DNA of 64,000 nt from Algimonas porphyrae (GTDB lineage: Bacteria > Pseudomonadota > Alphaproteobacteria > Caulobacterales > Maricaulaceae). The notes under the pieces are model-generated. The model did no database searches. It saw nothing but the letters and a program-made list of their open reading frames with translations, and was not told the origin of the DNA. The translations under genes and the position numbers were made by a program. Positions 15,545-24,174 of this stretch are shown piece by piece. The stretch lies in assembly GCF_041429795.1 (NCBI RefSeq), contig NZ_CP163424.1, positions 1,986,001 to 2,050,000 on the forward strand. The letters are read 5' to 3'. Every line of letters starts with the position of its first letter. Within the stretch, counting starts at the first letter, position 1.

Positions 15545-15955
15545 TCAGTCCGCTTGGGCGTTTCCCTCCGTCTCCTTGTCAGCCTCACCCCTCTCCACGT
15601 CACCGGACTGAGGCGCGTTGGACATGAGCGCGTTAAACAGGCCGACAATCCACTCCGTAGGCAGGCCTTCGGATAGCGGGCCGTCCAGTGCCTTCTTCTC
15701 GGTCATGTTGTGGACCGGGCGAAGGAACTCCGTCAGCACCGTCACCATGACGGGGACGGACACCACGCGCAGCGCCGATGCGACGCCTGCCATGGTCAAG
15801 CCGCCGTCTTGATCCTGCAGCGCTTCGATCACGTCGGCGAAGATGGACAGGACGCCGGGACGATCCGCCTTCTCCAGAGCGCGGTCCGCTCCGTAGAGCG
15901 TCGCCATGCTGACGGTCAGCGTGTAGTCGCCGACCTTGACCTGATTAGGGCGCAT
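15545..15955 (-). CDS. tail assembly chaperone, upstream (G-like) part
   Basis: A 136-residue protein directly after the tail-tube gene. It begins MRPNQVKVGDYTLTVSMATL, like the small pre-tape-measure proteins of Rhodobacter-type gene transfer agents, and ends with an acidic, polar tail (GEADKETEGNAQAD). It would coat the tape measure during tail assembly. The slippery site lies 14 bases before its stop. Confidence 0.75.
   Translation of the reverse strand: MRPNQVKVGDYTLTVSMATLYGADRALEKADRPGVLSIFADVIEALQDQDGGLTMAGVASALRVVSVPVMVTVLTEFLRPVHNMTEKKALDGPLSEGLPTEWIVGLFNALMSNAPQSGDVERGEADKETEGNAQAD
15560..15566 (-). other. -1 ribosomal frameshift heptamer GGGAAAC
   Basis: Read on the minus strand in the frame of the chaperone gene, the site is G GGA AAC, a classic X XXY YYZ slippery heptamer. 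A -1 slip leads into a frame open through GLSRYYRMLADW into the downstream 94-codon segment. Lambda uses GGGAAAG at the equivalent place. Confidence 0.75.
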
Positions 15956-15959
15956 CAGC

Positions 15960-16388
15960 TTACGCCGGGTCCGCGATGGTTTCGCGCGTTGTCGGCTTCA
16001 GCGTGAAGCTGACCTGGACATTCGCGCCCGGCTCGGACGCATCGCCGTAGGACAACTCTGTCACGAAGGCGTTGAACGACACTTCCTTGCGCCCGCCCGT
16101 CTCGCCGTAAACGATCTTGCAGCCACGGATAGCCTTGCTTGTCGCCATTTCGGCCAGCAGTGTCGAAGCAGGACCGCCAGCAACTTCCTCGATCGTGCCG
16201 CTGATGTCGCCCAGCGACATGAGGCCGGGCCGGGTGTTTTCAACGCAGCCATCGTCGTGAGTGGTCACATCGACCGTGGCGACGCTGATGGATGGCTTGT
16301 TGACGGATTTAAGGCCCGCGAGTTTTGTGAGAGCGGCAGAGGCGTTCTCGATATGCAGCTCTTCGGAGCACGCGATGTTTGAAGCCAT
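15960..16388 (-). CDS. major tail tube protein
   Basis: A 142-residue beta-rich protein in the canonical place before the chaperone pair. The sequence SISVATVDVTTHDDGCVEN and the later VSFNAFVTELSYGDASEPG match the tail-tube pattern of many lambda-like and GTA tails. It forms stacked hexameric rings around the tape measure. Length fits the family (about 130-150). Confidence 0.8.
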   Translation of the reverse strand: MASNIACSEELHIENASAALTKLAGLKSVNKPSISVATVDVTTHDDGCVENTRPGLMSLGDISGTIEEVAGGPASTLLAEMATSKAIRGCKIVYGETGGRKEVSFNAFVTELSYGDASEPGANVQVSFTLKPTTRETIADPA

Positions 16389-16397
16389 GATAATCTC

Positions 16398-16814
16398 CTA
16401 AGCTGGCTTGTGGGTAAAAGTGATGTCGGCGGTGCGGCGGTGAACGCGCATTCCCCCCGGAATGTCCTCGGCACGCATGGAGCGCGGACCGGATGTGACG
16501 AAGCCACGGAAGAAGAAGGTCGATCCATGCTCGGCTTCGGTTTCCAAGACAGCGACGACGCGATCCAGCGCAGCGATGGTTGCCAGTGGCGTGGTCGCCC
16601 ATACGTCCAGCTGGACCGTGGCCTCTGTGCTGGCGAGGCGTCCTCCCTGAATGTAGGTCGGCGCGCTCGACACCTCGGAGAGCGTCACGCTCGGCAGGGA
16701 CGCCTTGGACGGGCGCTCCAGCCAGTTGATGGCAGGGTTGCCCCCGCTTGTGCCAAGCTGGCTTGTCAGCGTCGCGTCGGCCCGCAGGCGCGCGACCAGA
16801 TCGGCTTGGAACAT
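16398..16814 (-). CDS. tail completion / DUF3168 protein
   Basis: A 138-residue protein with the DUF3168 outline: an N-terminal helix (LVARLRADATLTSQLG), a central VTLSEVSSAP strand, then VQLDVWATTPLATIAALD. This family lies between the gp10-like and tube proteins and is thought to close the tail end that docks to the head. Confidence 0.8.
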   Translation of the reverse strand: MFQADLVARLRADATLTSQLGTSGGNPAINWLERPSKASLPSVTLSEVSSAPTYIQGGRLASTEATVQLDVWATTPLATIAALDRVVAVLETEAEHGSTFFFRGFVTSGPRSMRAEDIPGGMRVHRRTADITFTHKPA

Positions 16815-16815
16815 C

Positions 16816-17241
16816 CTACCGCTTCGCAGCCCGTTTGGCGGCGCGACGGGCGGACTTCTCGACTTCTTCCATCATCCGCCCTCCAAAAACGTCCAGCACT
16901 TGGTAGCGCATGGGATTCCACGCGGGCCGCATGAAGGGCTGCGCGGCATGGTTCACGTTCCCGAACTCCTGGTTGGAGCCGACCTGCCCCTGTCCCGTTT
17001 CCACGCCCATGTAGATTTCGACCGTGCCGGGTGGGGCGCGACGCTTCCTAGCCTTGGACGAGATGGATACAGCAATCGCCAGATCGCCCGTGTCGGTCGG
17101 CGCAAGCTGTTCAGCCTTCGCCCGTACCGGCTCCATCGCTTCCTTCATGACCTTTCGCGTCACCCGCTTTGCCGTCGCCGTCTTGAGGCCGAGCAGCGCC
17201 TTTTCCAGATCCCTTGCGCCTTCGAGTTTCACGCTCAGCAT
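16816..17241 (-). CDS. HK97 gp10-like head-tail protein
   Basis: A 141-residue protein from MLSVKLEGARDLEKALLGL. It shows the gp10 family pattern: a short strand-helix start, then PVRAKAEQLAPTDTGDLA, and a later GNVNHAAQPFMRPAWN motif. The C-terminus is basic (EKSARRAAKRAAKR). Members take part in head-tail joining or tail-tube capping. The longer upstream frame overlaps the preceding gene and is not used. Confidence 0.82.
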   Translation of the reverse strand: MLSVKLEGARDLEKALLGLKTATAKRVTRKVMKEAMEPVRAKAEQLAPTDTGDLAIAVSISSKARKRRAPPGTVEIYMGVETGQGQVGSNQEFGNVNHAAQPFMRPAWNPMRYQVLDVFGGRMMEEVEKSARRAAKRAAKR

Positions 17242-17365
17242 AAGGCTCCACCACTTTCTGCCGGATGAGGCTTTCGGGCGCGGGATGGACGTAGATCGAC
17301 CCCTTGCGCTTGTTGAACGGATGGCCGTAGCCATTGGCGTGTGGGCGAAGCGTTTTGACCTTCAC
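17111..17365 (-). CDS. possible small head-tail region protein, overlapping gp10
   Basis: A GTG at 17365 overlaps the stop of the upstream adaptor gene (GTGA). The first 45 residues look like a natural small domain (VKTLRPHANGYGHPFNKRKG, then IYVHPAPESLIRQKVVEP). The last 40 codons overlap the gp10-like gene and are low-complexity, so the original stop may have been lost. Similar small VK-x-L-x-P-H proteins occur in other head-tail modules. Confidence 0.5.
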   Translation of the reverse strand: MKVKTLRPHANGYGHPFNKRKGSIYVHPAPESLIRQKVVEPYAERETRRRKGSGKGAARPQDGDGKAGDAKGHEGSDGAGTGEG

Positions 17366-17694
17366 GATGTCCTCGCAATTGCGGTCAGGGCGATCCACGT
17401 CCGGCGCTCAATGCCCGGCGCGATGCCCTCCACGTCATAGGTGAGGCCGTCCAGAACCAGACGGCAGTTGCCGGGCGTCAGCCCACGGGTGAATGTGCTG
17501 GACCGGACCGTGAACGTCGCGGGCAGCGCGCTTTGCTCCTGCGCAGCCGCACGGCGCTCAGAGGCTGTGCCGTAGGACACGGCGGCGGATAGGGTCTGCG
17601 CGTCGCTCCACGTCTCCACAGGCGTGCCTAACGCGTCCTCCGTGGCCGTCAGTGTCTGGATCGTCACGCGGCGGTCTAGCGCTCCGATGTCCAT
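17362..17694 (-). CDS. head-tail adaptor (head closure) protein
   Basis: A 110-residue protein starting MDIGALDRRVTIQT. The LDRRVTIQ opening, the DALGTPVETWSD segment and the C-terminal LVLDGLTYDVEGIAP are the hallmarks of the phage head-tail joining family (H_T_join/SPP1 gp16-like). It forms the ring under the connector that stops DNA leaking from the filled head. Confidence 0.85.
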   Translation of the reverse strand: MDIGALDRRVTIQTLTATEDALGTPVETWSDAQTLSAAVSYGTASERRAAAQEQSALPATFTVRSSTFTRGLTPGNCRLVLDGLTYDVEGIAPGIERRTWIALTAIARTS

Positions 17695-17695
17695 G

Positions 17696-17980
17696 TTAGA
17701 CCAGCTGGGCGCGATGGGGTGCGCAGAGCGCCTCGACCCCGAGAGGCAGGATGGACGGCACCTTTCCGGAAGTCGCCGCTTCACGGTTTTCATACAAATG
17801 GCCGAGCATGAGCAGAGTTGCGGAGAACAACGCCGGAGGAACTTCATCAAAATCCGCAAAGGCCGTAGAAACGTGCGCCTCCACGTGGCCTTGGGCGGCG
17901 GACAGGTATGTCCCGATCAGCGCGTCGTCATCATCGTGATCGACGCGAAGGTGCGCCTTTGCTTCGGCGAGGGAAGGCAC
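17696..17980 (-). CDS. head-tail connector (gp6-like)
   Basis: A 94-residue mostly helical protein. SLAEAKAHLRVDHDDDDALI near the N-terminus is the typical start of gp6/gp15-type connectors, followed by YLSAAQGHVEAH and a C-terminal LLMLGHLYENREA helix. It attaches to the portal. A second, unrelated member of the same fold is encoded at 36,579-37,079. Confidence 0.85.
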   Translation of the reverse strand: MPSLAEAKAHLRVDHDDDDALIGTYLSAAQGHVEAHVSTAFADFDEVPPALFSATLLMLGHLYENREAATSGKVPSILPLGVEALCAPHRAQLV

Positions 17981-17981
17981 C

Positions 17982-18164
17982 TTATGAGGCCTTGTTCTTC
18001 GCCGCCTTTGCGGCCTTGTTCTTGGGCTTCGCCGCCCGCTTCAGCACCAGCGTCTGCGGCACTAGATGCGAGACTTCCGCCGGGTTCGCGCTGCGCTCTT
18101 CACCAGCGGCGTATGCCCTATCGCCGATGTGCGCGCGCTTCACTTCAAATGTCTGGTTTGCCAT
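17982..18164 (-). CDS. small capsid-region protein
   Basis: A 60-residue protein (MANQTFEVKRAHIGDRAYA) with a Lys/Ala-rich tail (KPKNKAAKAAKNKA). Small proteins with this N-terminal pattern often sit between capsid and connector genes. It might be a minor head component; no function can be assigned from the sequence. Confidence 0.55.
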   Translation of the reverse strand: MANQTFEVKRAHIGDRAYAAGEERSANPAEVSHLVPQTLVLKRAAKPKNKAAKAAKNKAS

Positions 18165-18225
18165 TTTCATCCTCCAATAGGTGCGGCGGGGCCGGAACCC
18201 CGCCGCAAGTGTTCTGGGTTGCCGA

Positions 18226-19440
18226 CTAGGCCACGTTGCCGAAGTCGCCGTAGACGAAGGCCTCGGGACGATAGACCGTCATGGCGAGGCGCTCCTCGGC
18301 GAGGATCGTCACCATGTTTTTGCGGAAGTTGTCGCCATCTTCCGTCGAAACCATGATCGTCGCGTCCATGCGGTCGAACACCTGAGCGCCTTGAGCGAAT
18401 GCGCCCACCAGGAACTTGTCCACGCTGATGGCTTGCGTCGCCACAACCGGCAGGCTCCAGAGCGTCGGCGTCGCCGTGCCCTGCGGATTGCCGATGATGT
18501 AGCGGCCGTCCGTGTCCTTGGTGGTTTCGATCCGCGCCCAGTCGATGGGGTTCATCACCGTTCCGCTGGCCGGATACTCCGCGAGGGCGGCCTGCAGCAT
18601 TGCGAGACGAACATCATCGATCTGCGTCTTGGCAGCGGGCGCGAACTCCGGGGCGAACGCCGTGGCCTGCGGGATCAGGCCGAGCAGGTTCTGCCCGGTG
18701 CCGTCTCCGTTCAGCAGCTGCGCCTCCTCGACATACTCCAAGCCGTAGCGAAGGCGGTAGTCGATCATGGAGCGGAGGCCAGCCGCATCAGCCAGCACCT
18801 CAGAGGACGCCAGCATCCAGTGCGCAATCTTGCGAACCGGTGCGGTCTTCAGGTCGAACTTGATGGACGACTCGGGCTTCAACGTGCCCTCTGCGACCAT
18901 GCCCGCATTGTTGGTAAAACCCGTCTCCTGGACATACTCGATGCCGTTGGAGTTGGTCTGACCCGGTGCGAGCAGATCGCGAATGGTCATCCGGCGATCC
19001 GGCAGGGTCGGCATACGCGACTGGACGCGCTGCGTGCGGATCAGGTCGCCAGCGGAGCCGTCCTCGTCGGTCGTCAGCGAGGTGATCGCTTTCAGACCGA
19101 AGGAGGCGTTACGGCCTTGCTGGACGTTGCCGCCGAAGGCGCTCTTGAACGCGTCGGACTTGACGAACTGTTCGCCGGGGCTAAGCGCGGCGTCTTCGTC
19201 ATCGCTGCCCTTGCGAGCCATCCGTTGGCTGTGCTCCTTCACCTGCGCCGAAAGCTCGTTTAGCTTCGTAAGGGCTTCGTCGGCGGCTTGTTTCTGACCC
19301 GCCGTCAGCGCCTCGCTGGCCTTGGCTTTACCCAAAGCATCTTCCGCGATGGCTTTGACCTCGTTCAGGCTTTTGTCGAACGCGGCCTTAGTGTCGGCAG
19401 CGAGCTGCTCGACGGTTTTATCGTCGGTTTTCGAGGTCAT
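18226..19440 (-). CDS. major capsid protein, HK97 fold
   Basis: A 404-residue protein. Residues 1-about 105 are a charged coiled-coil delta domain (KTVEQLAADTKAAFDKSLNE) acting as a built-in scaffold, probably removed by the adjacent protease. The rest matches the HK97-fold capsid family: PDRRMTIRDLLAPGQT, IAHWMLASSEVLADA, IDYRLRYGLEYVEEAQLLNG and the C-terminal ILAEERLAMTVYRPEAFVYG. Gene order protease-capsid-connector agrees. Confidence 0.93.
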   Translation of the reverse strand: MTSKTDDKTVEQLAADTKAAFDKSLNEVKAIAEDALGKAKASEALTAGQKQAADEALTKLNELSAQVKEHSQRMARKGSDDEDAALSPGEQFVKSDAFKSAFGGNVQQGRNASFGLKAITSLTTDEDGSAGDLIRTQRVQSRMPTLPDRRMTIRDLLAPGQTNSNGIEYVQETGFTNNAGMVAEGTLKPESSIKFDLKTAPVRKIAHWMLASSEVLADAAGLRSMIDYRLRYGLEYVEEAQLLNGDGTGQNLLGLIPQATAFAPEFAPAAKTQIDDVRLAMLQAALAEYPASGTVMNPIDWARIETTKDTDGRYIIGNPQGTATPTLWSLPVVATQAISVDKFLVGAFAQGAQVFDRMDATIMVSTEDGDNFRKNMVTILAEERLAMTVYRPEAFVYGDFGNVA

Positions 19441-19477
19441 GATAGACTCCTGTGTCGATGGGGACGAACCCGTGGGA

Positions 19478-20146
19478 TCAGCGCGTCAGGGCTTCCCAAA
19501 ACGCGCGCTTGGTGGAGTCCGGGTCCCCCGGACGGATGCCGACGATGCCGCGCACAACGGCCTCTGCCTCGGACTTGGAGAGCGACGCTGCATCCCGCAG
19601 AAATCGCTCGGCTTCGCGAATGGACGGCTGGTCCCCAGCCTTCACCCGCGCAATAAAATTGGTCTTGGCCTCCTCAGCCTTCACTGCGGACACCAGCGCC
19701 TTGTCGTTCGCGCCAATGGACACAACGGACACCTCGACAAGATCCAGCTCCGTGAGCTTCAACGTGTTTCCATCATCGTCCCGCTCGGTCTCGATCTCCC
19801 AGTACCCGATAGACATGCCGTCAATGTCACCGGCCTTCAGAAGTGCGTAGGCTTCCGCGCCGCGTTGCACATCCATGTTCAGCTTGCCGGACATCAGGAG
19901 TCCGGTCTCGTCCTCCTCAAAGCTGGTCCATGAACCGATGGGCTGGCCCGGGTCATGTTGCCAGAACATCTTCGGCCGTGTGCCGGCCTCCTTGTGGCGT
20001 GCGATGGACTTGGTAAACGCGCCTGGCATGACGACATCGCGGTAGCTGTCCACGTTGCCGAAGATAGAGCCGTAGCCGGAAAACTCGCCAGGCTCGCCAT
20101 TCGCTTTGACGCGAAGAACCGCGCGGCCGTGCTTTGTCTGTGTCAT
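19478..20146 (-). CDS. prohead protease (HK97 gp4 / U35 type)
   Basis: A 222-residue protein. GEFSGYGSIFGNVDSYRDVV and PGAFTKSIARH are the family N-terminus. The probable catalytic His is at 64 (FWQHDPGQPIG) and Ser at 112 (DGMSIGYW). It cleaves the delta domain of the capsid protein during maturation. It overlaps the portal gene by ATGA. Confidence 0.92.
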   Translation of the reverse strand: MTQTKHGRAVLRVKANGEPGEFSGYGSIFGNVDSYRDVVMPGAFTKSIARHKEAGTRPKMFWQHDPGQPIGSWTSFEEDETGLLMSGKLNMDVQRGAEAYALLKAGDIDGMSIGYWEIETERDDDGNTLKLTELDLVEVSVVSIGANDKALVSAVKAEEAKTNFIARVKAGDQPSIREAERFLRDAASLSKSEAEAVVRGIVGIRPGDPDSTKRAFWEALTR

Positions 20147-21357
20147 GGTTGATCCTCAGCACCCGCTTCGATCAGCGGCACGTTCTGCATCTGCACGCGG
20201 TTGACGTTTCCACCCTCGACGGGCGGGAGATTCTCCAGAGTGCGGACCTCGTTAACGGACATCCAGCCGTTAGTCAGAGCTTCACGGTAGAAGTCAGCGC
20301 GCGCCTTGCTGTCGCCTCGCAGGAGGCCTTCAATGTTGAACTCTATGGTAATCCCTGCGGCGCGATCCGCGGGGCTAAGCAGCTGCTTCTCGCAGGCCTG
20401 TTCGATGCGTTTCAGACGGCGGCGAAGGGTGAACTTCTGGAACCTGAGCGTTTGAGCCTCGATGCCAGTGCCGAAGCTTGTGGATTTGGCCGTCTGTCCC
20501 ACCATGTGAGGCGGAACGCCGAACACGCGGCAGATTTCTTCGACGCCGAACTGACGGGTTTCCAGCATTTGCGCGTCTTCTGGATTGAGCGTGATCTGCT
20601 GCCAGTTGAGAGCGTTATCGAGGAGCATCGGTCGCCCGGCGTTCTGCGCGCCGACAAACTTCTCTTGAAGCAGCGCCTCCAAGGTCTTTCGTTGTTCTGC
20701 TGTCAGCGGTTTGTCGGTGGACAGGACGCCGGACGGCAGCGCGCCCTTGGCAAACATCTGCGACGATGCCTCATCCGTCGCGATGGCCGCGCCGAACACA
20801 TTCCGGCAGACCGCCAGAGTGGAAGCTCCGCCCAGAGGACCGCCAAAAGGCCCCCGGATATGCAAAACGTTATCCTGCGTCTCGACACGCTGCCGACCAT
20901 CATGGGTCCACCGATACTCGATGTCGCCATTGTCGAGGCGGCGCTTCCCCATTGTGTCGGGTCGGAGCGGCTCCAGCGCAACGATTGCGCCCTCTGCGCC
21001 GCGCACCTTCTCAGCGTATCCGTCGCCGTGCAGCTCTATGGACGCCGACATGAACTCCCAATAATCCACGGCTGTCTGGTCGAAATTTGGCGAGTTGTGC
21101 ATGAGCGAATAAAGCCAGTGGTCTTTCGCCACGGTGCGAACCCCTGTCTTGTCCGTGCGGTAGACCATGCAGGGTAGCGAGCCGATCGTGCCCGCAATAA
21201 GGTTTACGCATGCCCAGGTTGCCGACAGGCCAAGCGATGCCGATGGGGTAGCGTCCATCCCTGCGCGCGTCGGTGTTTGCGGATCGCGCCAACCGTCAGG
21301 GTCAACGACCGAAAGCTCCCGCGTGAAATAGGACGCGGCCTTCTTGAGAATATTCAT
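20143..21357 (-). CDS. portal protein (HK97 gp3 type)
   Basis: A 404-residue protein starting MNILKKAASYF, where an ATGA overlap with the terminase stop fixes the start. Family motifs: SATWACVNLIAGTIGSLPCM, YWEFMSASIELHGDGYAEK, VLHIRGPFGGPLGGAS and the C-terminal FNIEGLLRGDSKARADFY. It forms the dodecameric ring through which DNA enters and leaves the head. Confidence 0.93.
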   Translation of the reverse strand: MNILKKAASYFTRELSVVDPDGWRDPQTPTRAGMDATPSASLGLSATWACVNLIAGTIGSLPCMVYRTDKTGVRTVAKDHWLYSLMHNSPNFDQTAVDYWEFMSASIELHGDGYAEKVRGAEGAIVALEPLRPDTMGKRRLDNGDIEYRWTHDGRQRVETQDNVLHIRGPFGGPLGGASTLAVCRNVFGAAIATDEASSQMFAKGALPSGVLSTDKPLTAEQRKTLEALLQEKFVGAQNAGRPMLLDNALNWQQITLNPEDAQMLETRQFGVEEICRVFGVPPHMVGQTAKSTSFGTGIEAQTLRFQKFTLRRRLKRIEQACEKQLLSPADRAAGITIEFNIEGLLRGDSKARADFYREALTNGWMSVNEVRTLENLPPVEGGNVNRVQMQNVPLIEAGAEDQP

Positions 21358-22874
21358 CCGGCGAGCGCCGTGATCCAATCGTCGGCGTTGAAGTGTGTTT
21401 CCATACCCTTCGCCTCCATTCCGCGCGCAATTGTCAAAGCCACCATGCCGTCGATGCGACCGCTGCTTTTCGCCTTGTCCAACTTGCGGTTGCCTGCCGG
21501 GTCCATCGTCACGACCGCGTTGAAGGCGCACATGTTCAGCACGGGATTGTCACCGTGCGCCAGTGTGCCGCCGATCAGGTCTGTCTCCAGCGCGTTGAGC
21601 GCGGGCGCCATTGACGCGAAGCCCTGCCCGAACTCTTCGAAAGGCAACTCCACCCCGACGCGCTCAAACTCCGGCATCAGCGTTTTCATCTGCCAGCGAT
21701 CATAGCCAAGCGCCGCGACATCCAGCCCGGCGCAAATCTCCGCAATGTCGCGGGCGAGGAACCCGTAATCCAACACAGCGCCCGGCGTCGTGCGAATGAA
21801 ACCCTGCTCTGCCCAAAGTGAATATGGCGCGCGGTCCTCGTTCGTCCTGTCTTCAATCGTGTCGCCCGGCATCCAGAAGTGAGCGTGCGCCCGAAGCTTC
21901 CCGTCCGCCCGCCATGCCAGCACCAGCGCCGTCAGGTCGGTCGTGCGGGCTAGGTCAAGTCCAGCGTAGACAGTATGTCCTTCCGGACTACCGGGATCGC
22001 CAGCGGCGGCTTTCCACGCCTTAGGCGAGGCGAATGGATCGTTTCTGTTGATCCGCTGATTAAGGTAGAGCGACCGGAAGCTGTTCTCAAATGACGGGCT
22101 GCGCGCCGCACGCCGCATCGCGGACTTGTATTCAACTTCGGAGCGAAAATAACCGAGGCCGGGATTGGCAGCCTTTGCCGCCTTCATACACTCCAGATCA
22201 GCGTCCGCGTCCGCCTCATAGACATGGCAGACCGTCTCGTTGTCGTTCGCCGCCCGCGCCTCGTCTATCCACATGGACAGCATGTCCGCGTCGGACCGCG
22301 CCTGCGTGCTGATCGTGATCTGCAGCGCGTCGTCATAAGCGCCCGATGCCGTCTCGATGGCCTCCACGAAGTCGTCATTGGGGCCGCGCACCTGCCCCAG
22401 CTCGTCGAAGATGGCGAGGACCGGCGAAAGCCCGTGGTTGGTAGCCGCGTCAGCCGACAAGGCGCGATACTCCACATTCATTGCCAGACCTATGAGCCGC
22501 TTGCTGGACGGCACCACGCCGATCCGCGCGGAAAGCTCCGGCGACATATCGATCATCTTGCGCGCCAGGTTGAACACTAGCGCAGCCTGGTCGCGGCTGC
22601 GCGCACCGGAAACGATCTGCGAATTACGAACCGCCTCCGGCCCGACGAGGTGGACGAGGATCAGGCAGGCGATCAGCGCCGACTTGCCGTTCTTGCGCGC
22701 GATGGAAAGGATGGCGCGACGGGCGCGGCGTTTCGATCCGTAAATTTCGCCGATGAACTTCTTTTGGAAGGGGGCAAGCCTGATCGGCTTGCCGACGTGC
22801 TTACCCTCAGGCGTGACGCAAAATCGCTCGACGAACTCAATGACCCGCTTCGCGCGAGCCGAGAGACGCGCCAC
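21354..22874 (-). CDS. terminase large subunit
   Basis: A 506-residue packaging motor of the Terminase_1/HK97 gp2 type. The N-terminal ATPase has a Walker A variant at 57-66 (SIARKNGKSA) and Walker B at 153-158 (AIFDEL). The C-terminal RNase-H-like nuclease begins at GLDLARTTDLTALVL, with Asp307 a probable metal ligand. It cuts and pumps phage DNA into the prohead through the portal. The stop overlaps the portal start. Confidence 0.94.
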   Translation of the reverse strand: MARLSARAKRVIEFVERFCVTPEGKHVGKPIRLAPFQKKFIGEIYGSKRRARRAILSIARKNGKSALIACLILVHLVGPEAVRNSQIVSGARSRDQAALVFNLARKMIDMSPELSARIGVVPSSKRLIGLAMNVEYRALSADAATNHGLSPVLAIFDELGQVRGPNDDFVEAIETASGAYDDALQITISTQARSDADMLSMWIDEARAANDNETVCHVYEADADADLECMKAAKAANPGLGYFRSEVEYKSAMRRAARSPSFENSFRSLYLNQRINRNDPFASPKAWKAAAGDPGSPEGHTVYAGLDLARTTDLTALVLAWRADGKLRAHAHFWMPGDTIEDRTNEDRAPYSLWAEQGFIRTTPGAVLDYGFLARDIAEICAGLDVAALGYDRWQMKTLMPEFERVGVELPFEEFGQGFASMAPALNALETDLIGGTLAHGDNPVLNMCAFNAVVTMDPAGNRKLDKAKSSGRIDGMVALTIARGMEAKGMETHFNADDWITALAG

Positions 22875-23335
22875 TAGTCGCTTTCACCCGCGAAAAGAGC
22901 GCCGCCGGACTTGGCCGCGTCTTGTGTCTTGCGGCGCTGGCCTCGACGCTTCCCCGCGTCGCGCGCCTCGCCGTTTTTGCCGCGCCCGTGGATCTGAAGG
23001 TCTTGCCGAATCGCCTTGATGGTGGATATATGCGTGTGACAGATCGCGACGAGCGGATTCGGCGCAGGGTTGTCGCCCTTCATGATCGTGGAACCTTGGT
23101 CGAACAGCGCGGTCTGGTCGCGCTTGTGTAGCAACATCGTGTTGGCGAGCTTGGCGGCCATGGTCAGGTCTTCAGCCGGCCAATCCGTGTTGGCGCGGGC
23201 TTTCAGGATTTCGGCCCAATACATCTCCGCGCCGTCGAACAGCGGCTCGTGCGTTGGGACAGCGATGTCTTCCAGTGCGGCCGCCATGACCTGCTGCGCG
23301 CTGGTCAGGCTGTCGGATGCGGTGCGTCGTGCCAT
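22874..23335 (-). CDS. terminase small subunit-like protein
   Basis: A 153-residue protein immediately before the large subunit, overlapping it by one base. It is helical, with a central MYWAEILKARANTDWPAEDL and LAKLANTMLLHK-like helix pair and a basic C-terminus (RGKNGEARDAGKRRGQRRKT). This fits small terminases, which bind the packaging site. Assignment rests mostly on position. Confidence 0.7.
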   Translation of the reverse strand: MARRTASDSLTSAQQVMAAALEDIAVPTHEPLFDGAEMYWAEILKARANTDWPAEDLTMAAKLANTMLLHKRDQTALFDQGSTIMKGDNPAPNPLVAICHTHISTIKAIRQDLQIHGRGKNGEARDAGKRRGQRRKTQDAAKSGGALFAGESD

Positions 23336-23429
23336 CGGACCTCCTCGCGCGCGGGGAAACTGTATTCAGGTTAGCGTTTGACACTGCCGCCGGTGTACGC
23401 TCGGATGACACCAGCCTTTTTGCCGCCCC

Positions 23430-23912
23430 CTACCCTATCAGGAGCAGTTGCCCGCCTGCGACCCCACTGCCCTTTGCGTGATTGCAGGAGCGACATGAGC
23501 AAGCGGTATTTCTTCTCGTGTGCTCACCGCCTTTCGACAGTGGCATGACGTGGTCCAATTCGGGCGCGCGTGGATGTATTGTTCCACGCTTCGACTTGAG
23601 CGTCTTCTTACCGCATATATGGCATCGCCACCCGTCGCGGTGAAACACCTCGAACGGGTCAAACCGCTCTGCCTCGCCCACCTTCTTCAATGCCCTTCTC
23701 CGAGCCTTAGCAGCGCGCCTGGCCTTGATAGTGCTTGGGCGCTGCCTTTGCTGCCGTGACTGGCATTTGTTGCTACCGCATGTCTTCGCCGGGTAGATGC
23801 GGGTCCGCTCCACACCAACCGGTCTTCCACAAACAAGGCATGGCGATCGCGCCCTTTCTGCCCAGTTCTTGTATTTTGCGGGGCGTGGGACGTGAATGAT
23901 CTTCGCGACCAT
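23430..23912 (-). CDS. HNH endonuclease with zinc finger
   Basis: A 160-residue protein. A first Cys pair set (CLVCGRPV ... CGSNKC) precedes a basic region, then the HNH domain: FHRDGWRCHICGKKT, RAPELDHVMPLSKGGEHTRRN and a final CSCRSCNHAKG. Such HNH proteins lie beside the terminase genes in HK97-like phages and assist cos cleavage. The frame upstream of its ATG seems to continue another zinc-finger segment in a different frame (see next entry). Confidence 0.82.
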   Translation of the reverse strand: MVAKIIHVPRPAKYKNWAERARSPCLVCGRPVGVERTRIYPAKTCGSNKCQSRQQRQRPSTIKARRAAKARRRALKKVGEAERFDPFEVFHRDGWRCHICGKKTLKSKRGTIHPRAPELDHVMPLSKGGEHTRRNTACSCRSCNHAKGSGVAGGQLLLIG

Positions 23913-24106
23913 CGTCGGTAAGTTGCCCTTTCCTGCTCTAGGGCTTGGTCTATTGGGGCAGGGTTACGGCACTCTCTCGTGCAATAATGCGTCTTAGCGT
24001 GGCGCTTCCGCCCCCGCGCCGAGTACTCGCAACCACATCTATCGCATGTCATCGTGGTAACGGGTTTGCGCCGTGCGCGCGTTGGGTCTAATTGGCCTTC
24101 AGCCAT
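23687..24106 (-). pseudogene. zinc-finger N-terminal part of the HNH gene, out of frame
   Basis: A frame from ATG 24106 encodes CDRCGCEYSARG and YCTRECRN, a zinc finger of the type that normally precedes HNH domains in the same polypeptide. About 60 codons in, it runs over the HNH gene in the wrong frame. A -1 shift near 23,920-23,935 would join both parts into one HNH protein with two fingers. It may be a natural frameshift mutation, a sequencing error or programmed. Confidence 0.5.
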
Positions 24107-24174
24107 ATCGAACGCTCCATGTTCGTTATCGGTTAGGGCTGTCTGGGATTGCCGTCCCATTCAGCCCGTTTTCT

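Noticed and set aside
17241-17334. Upstream extension of the gp10-like gene to 17334
   Set aside because: The added residues are Arg/Ser-rich antisense-like sequence and overlap another frame; MLSVKLEG at 17241 matches the family start.
20134-21177. A + strand frame of 347 codons opposite the portal gene
   Set aside because: Shadow of the portal coding sequence; no recognisable domain and no fit with neighbouring genes.
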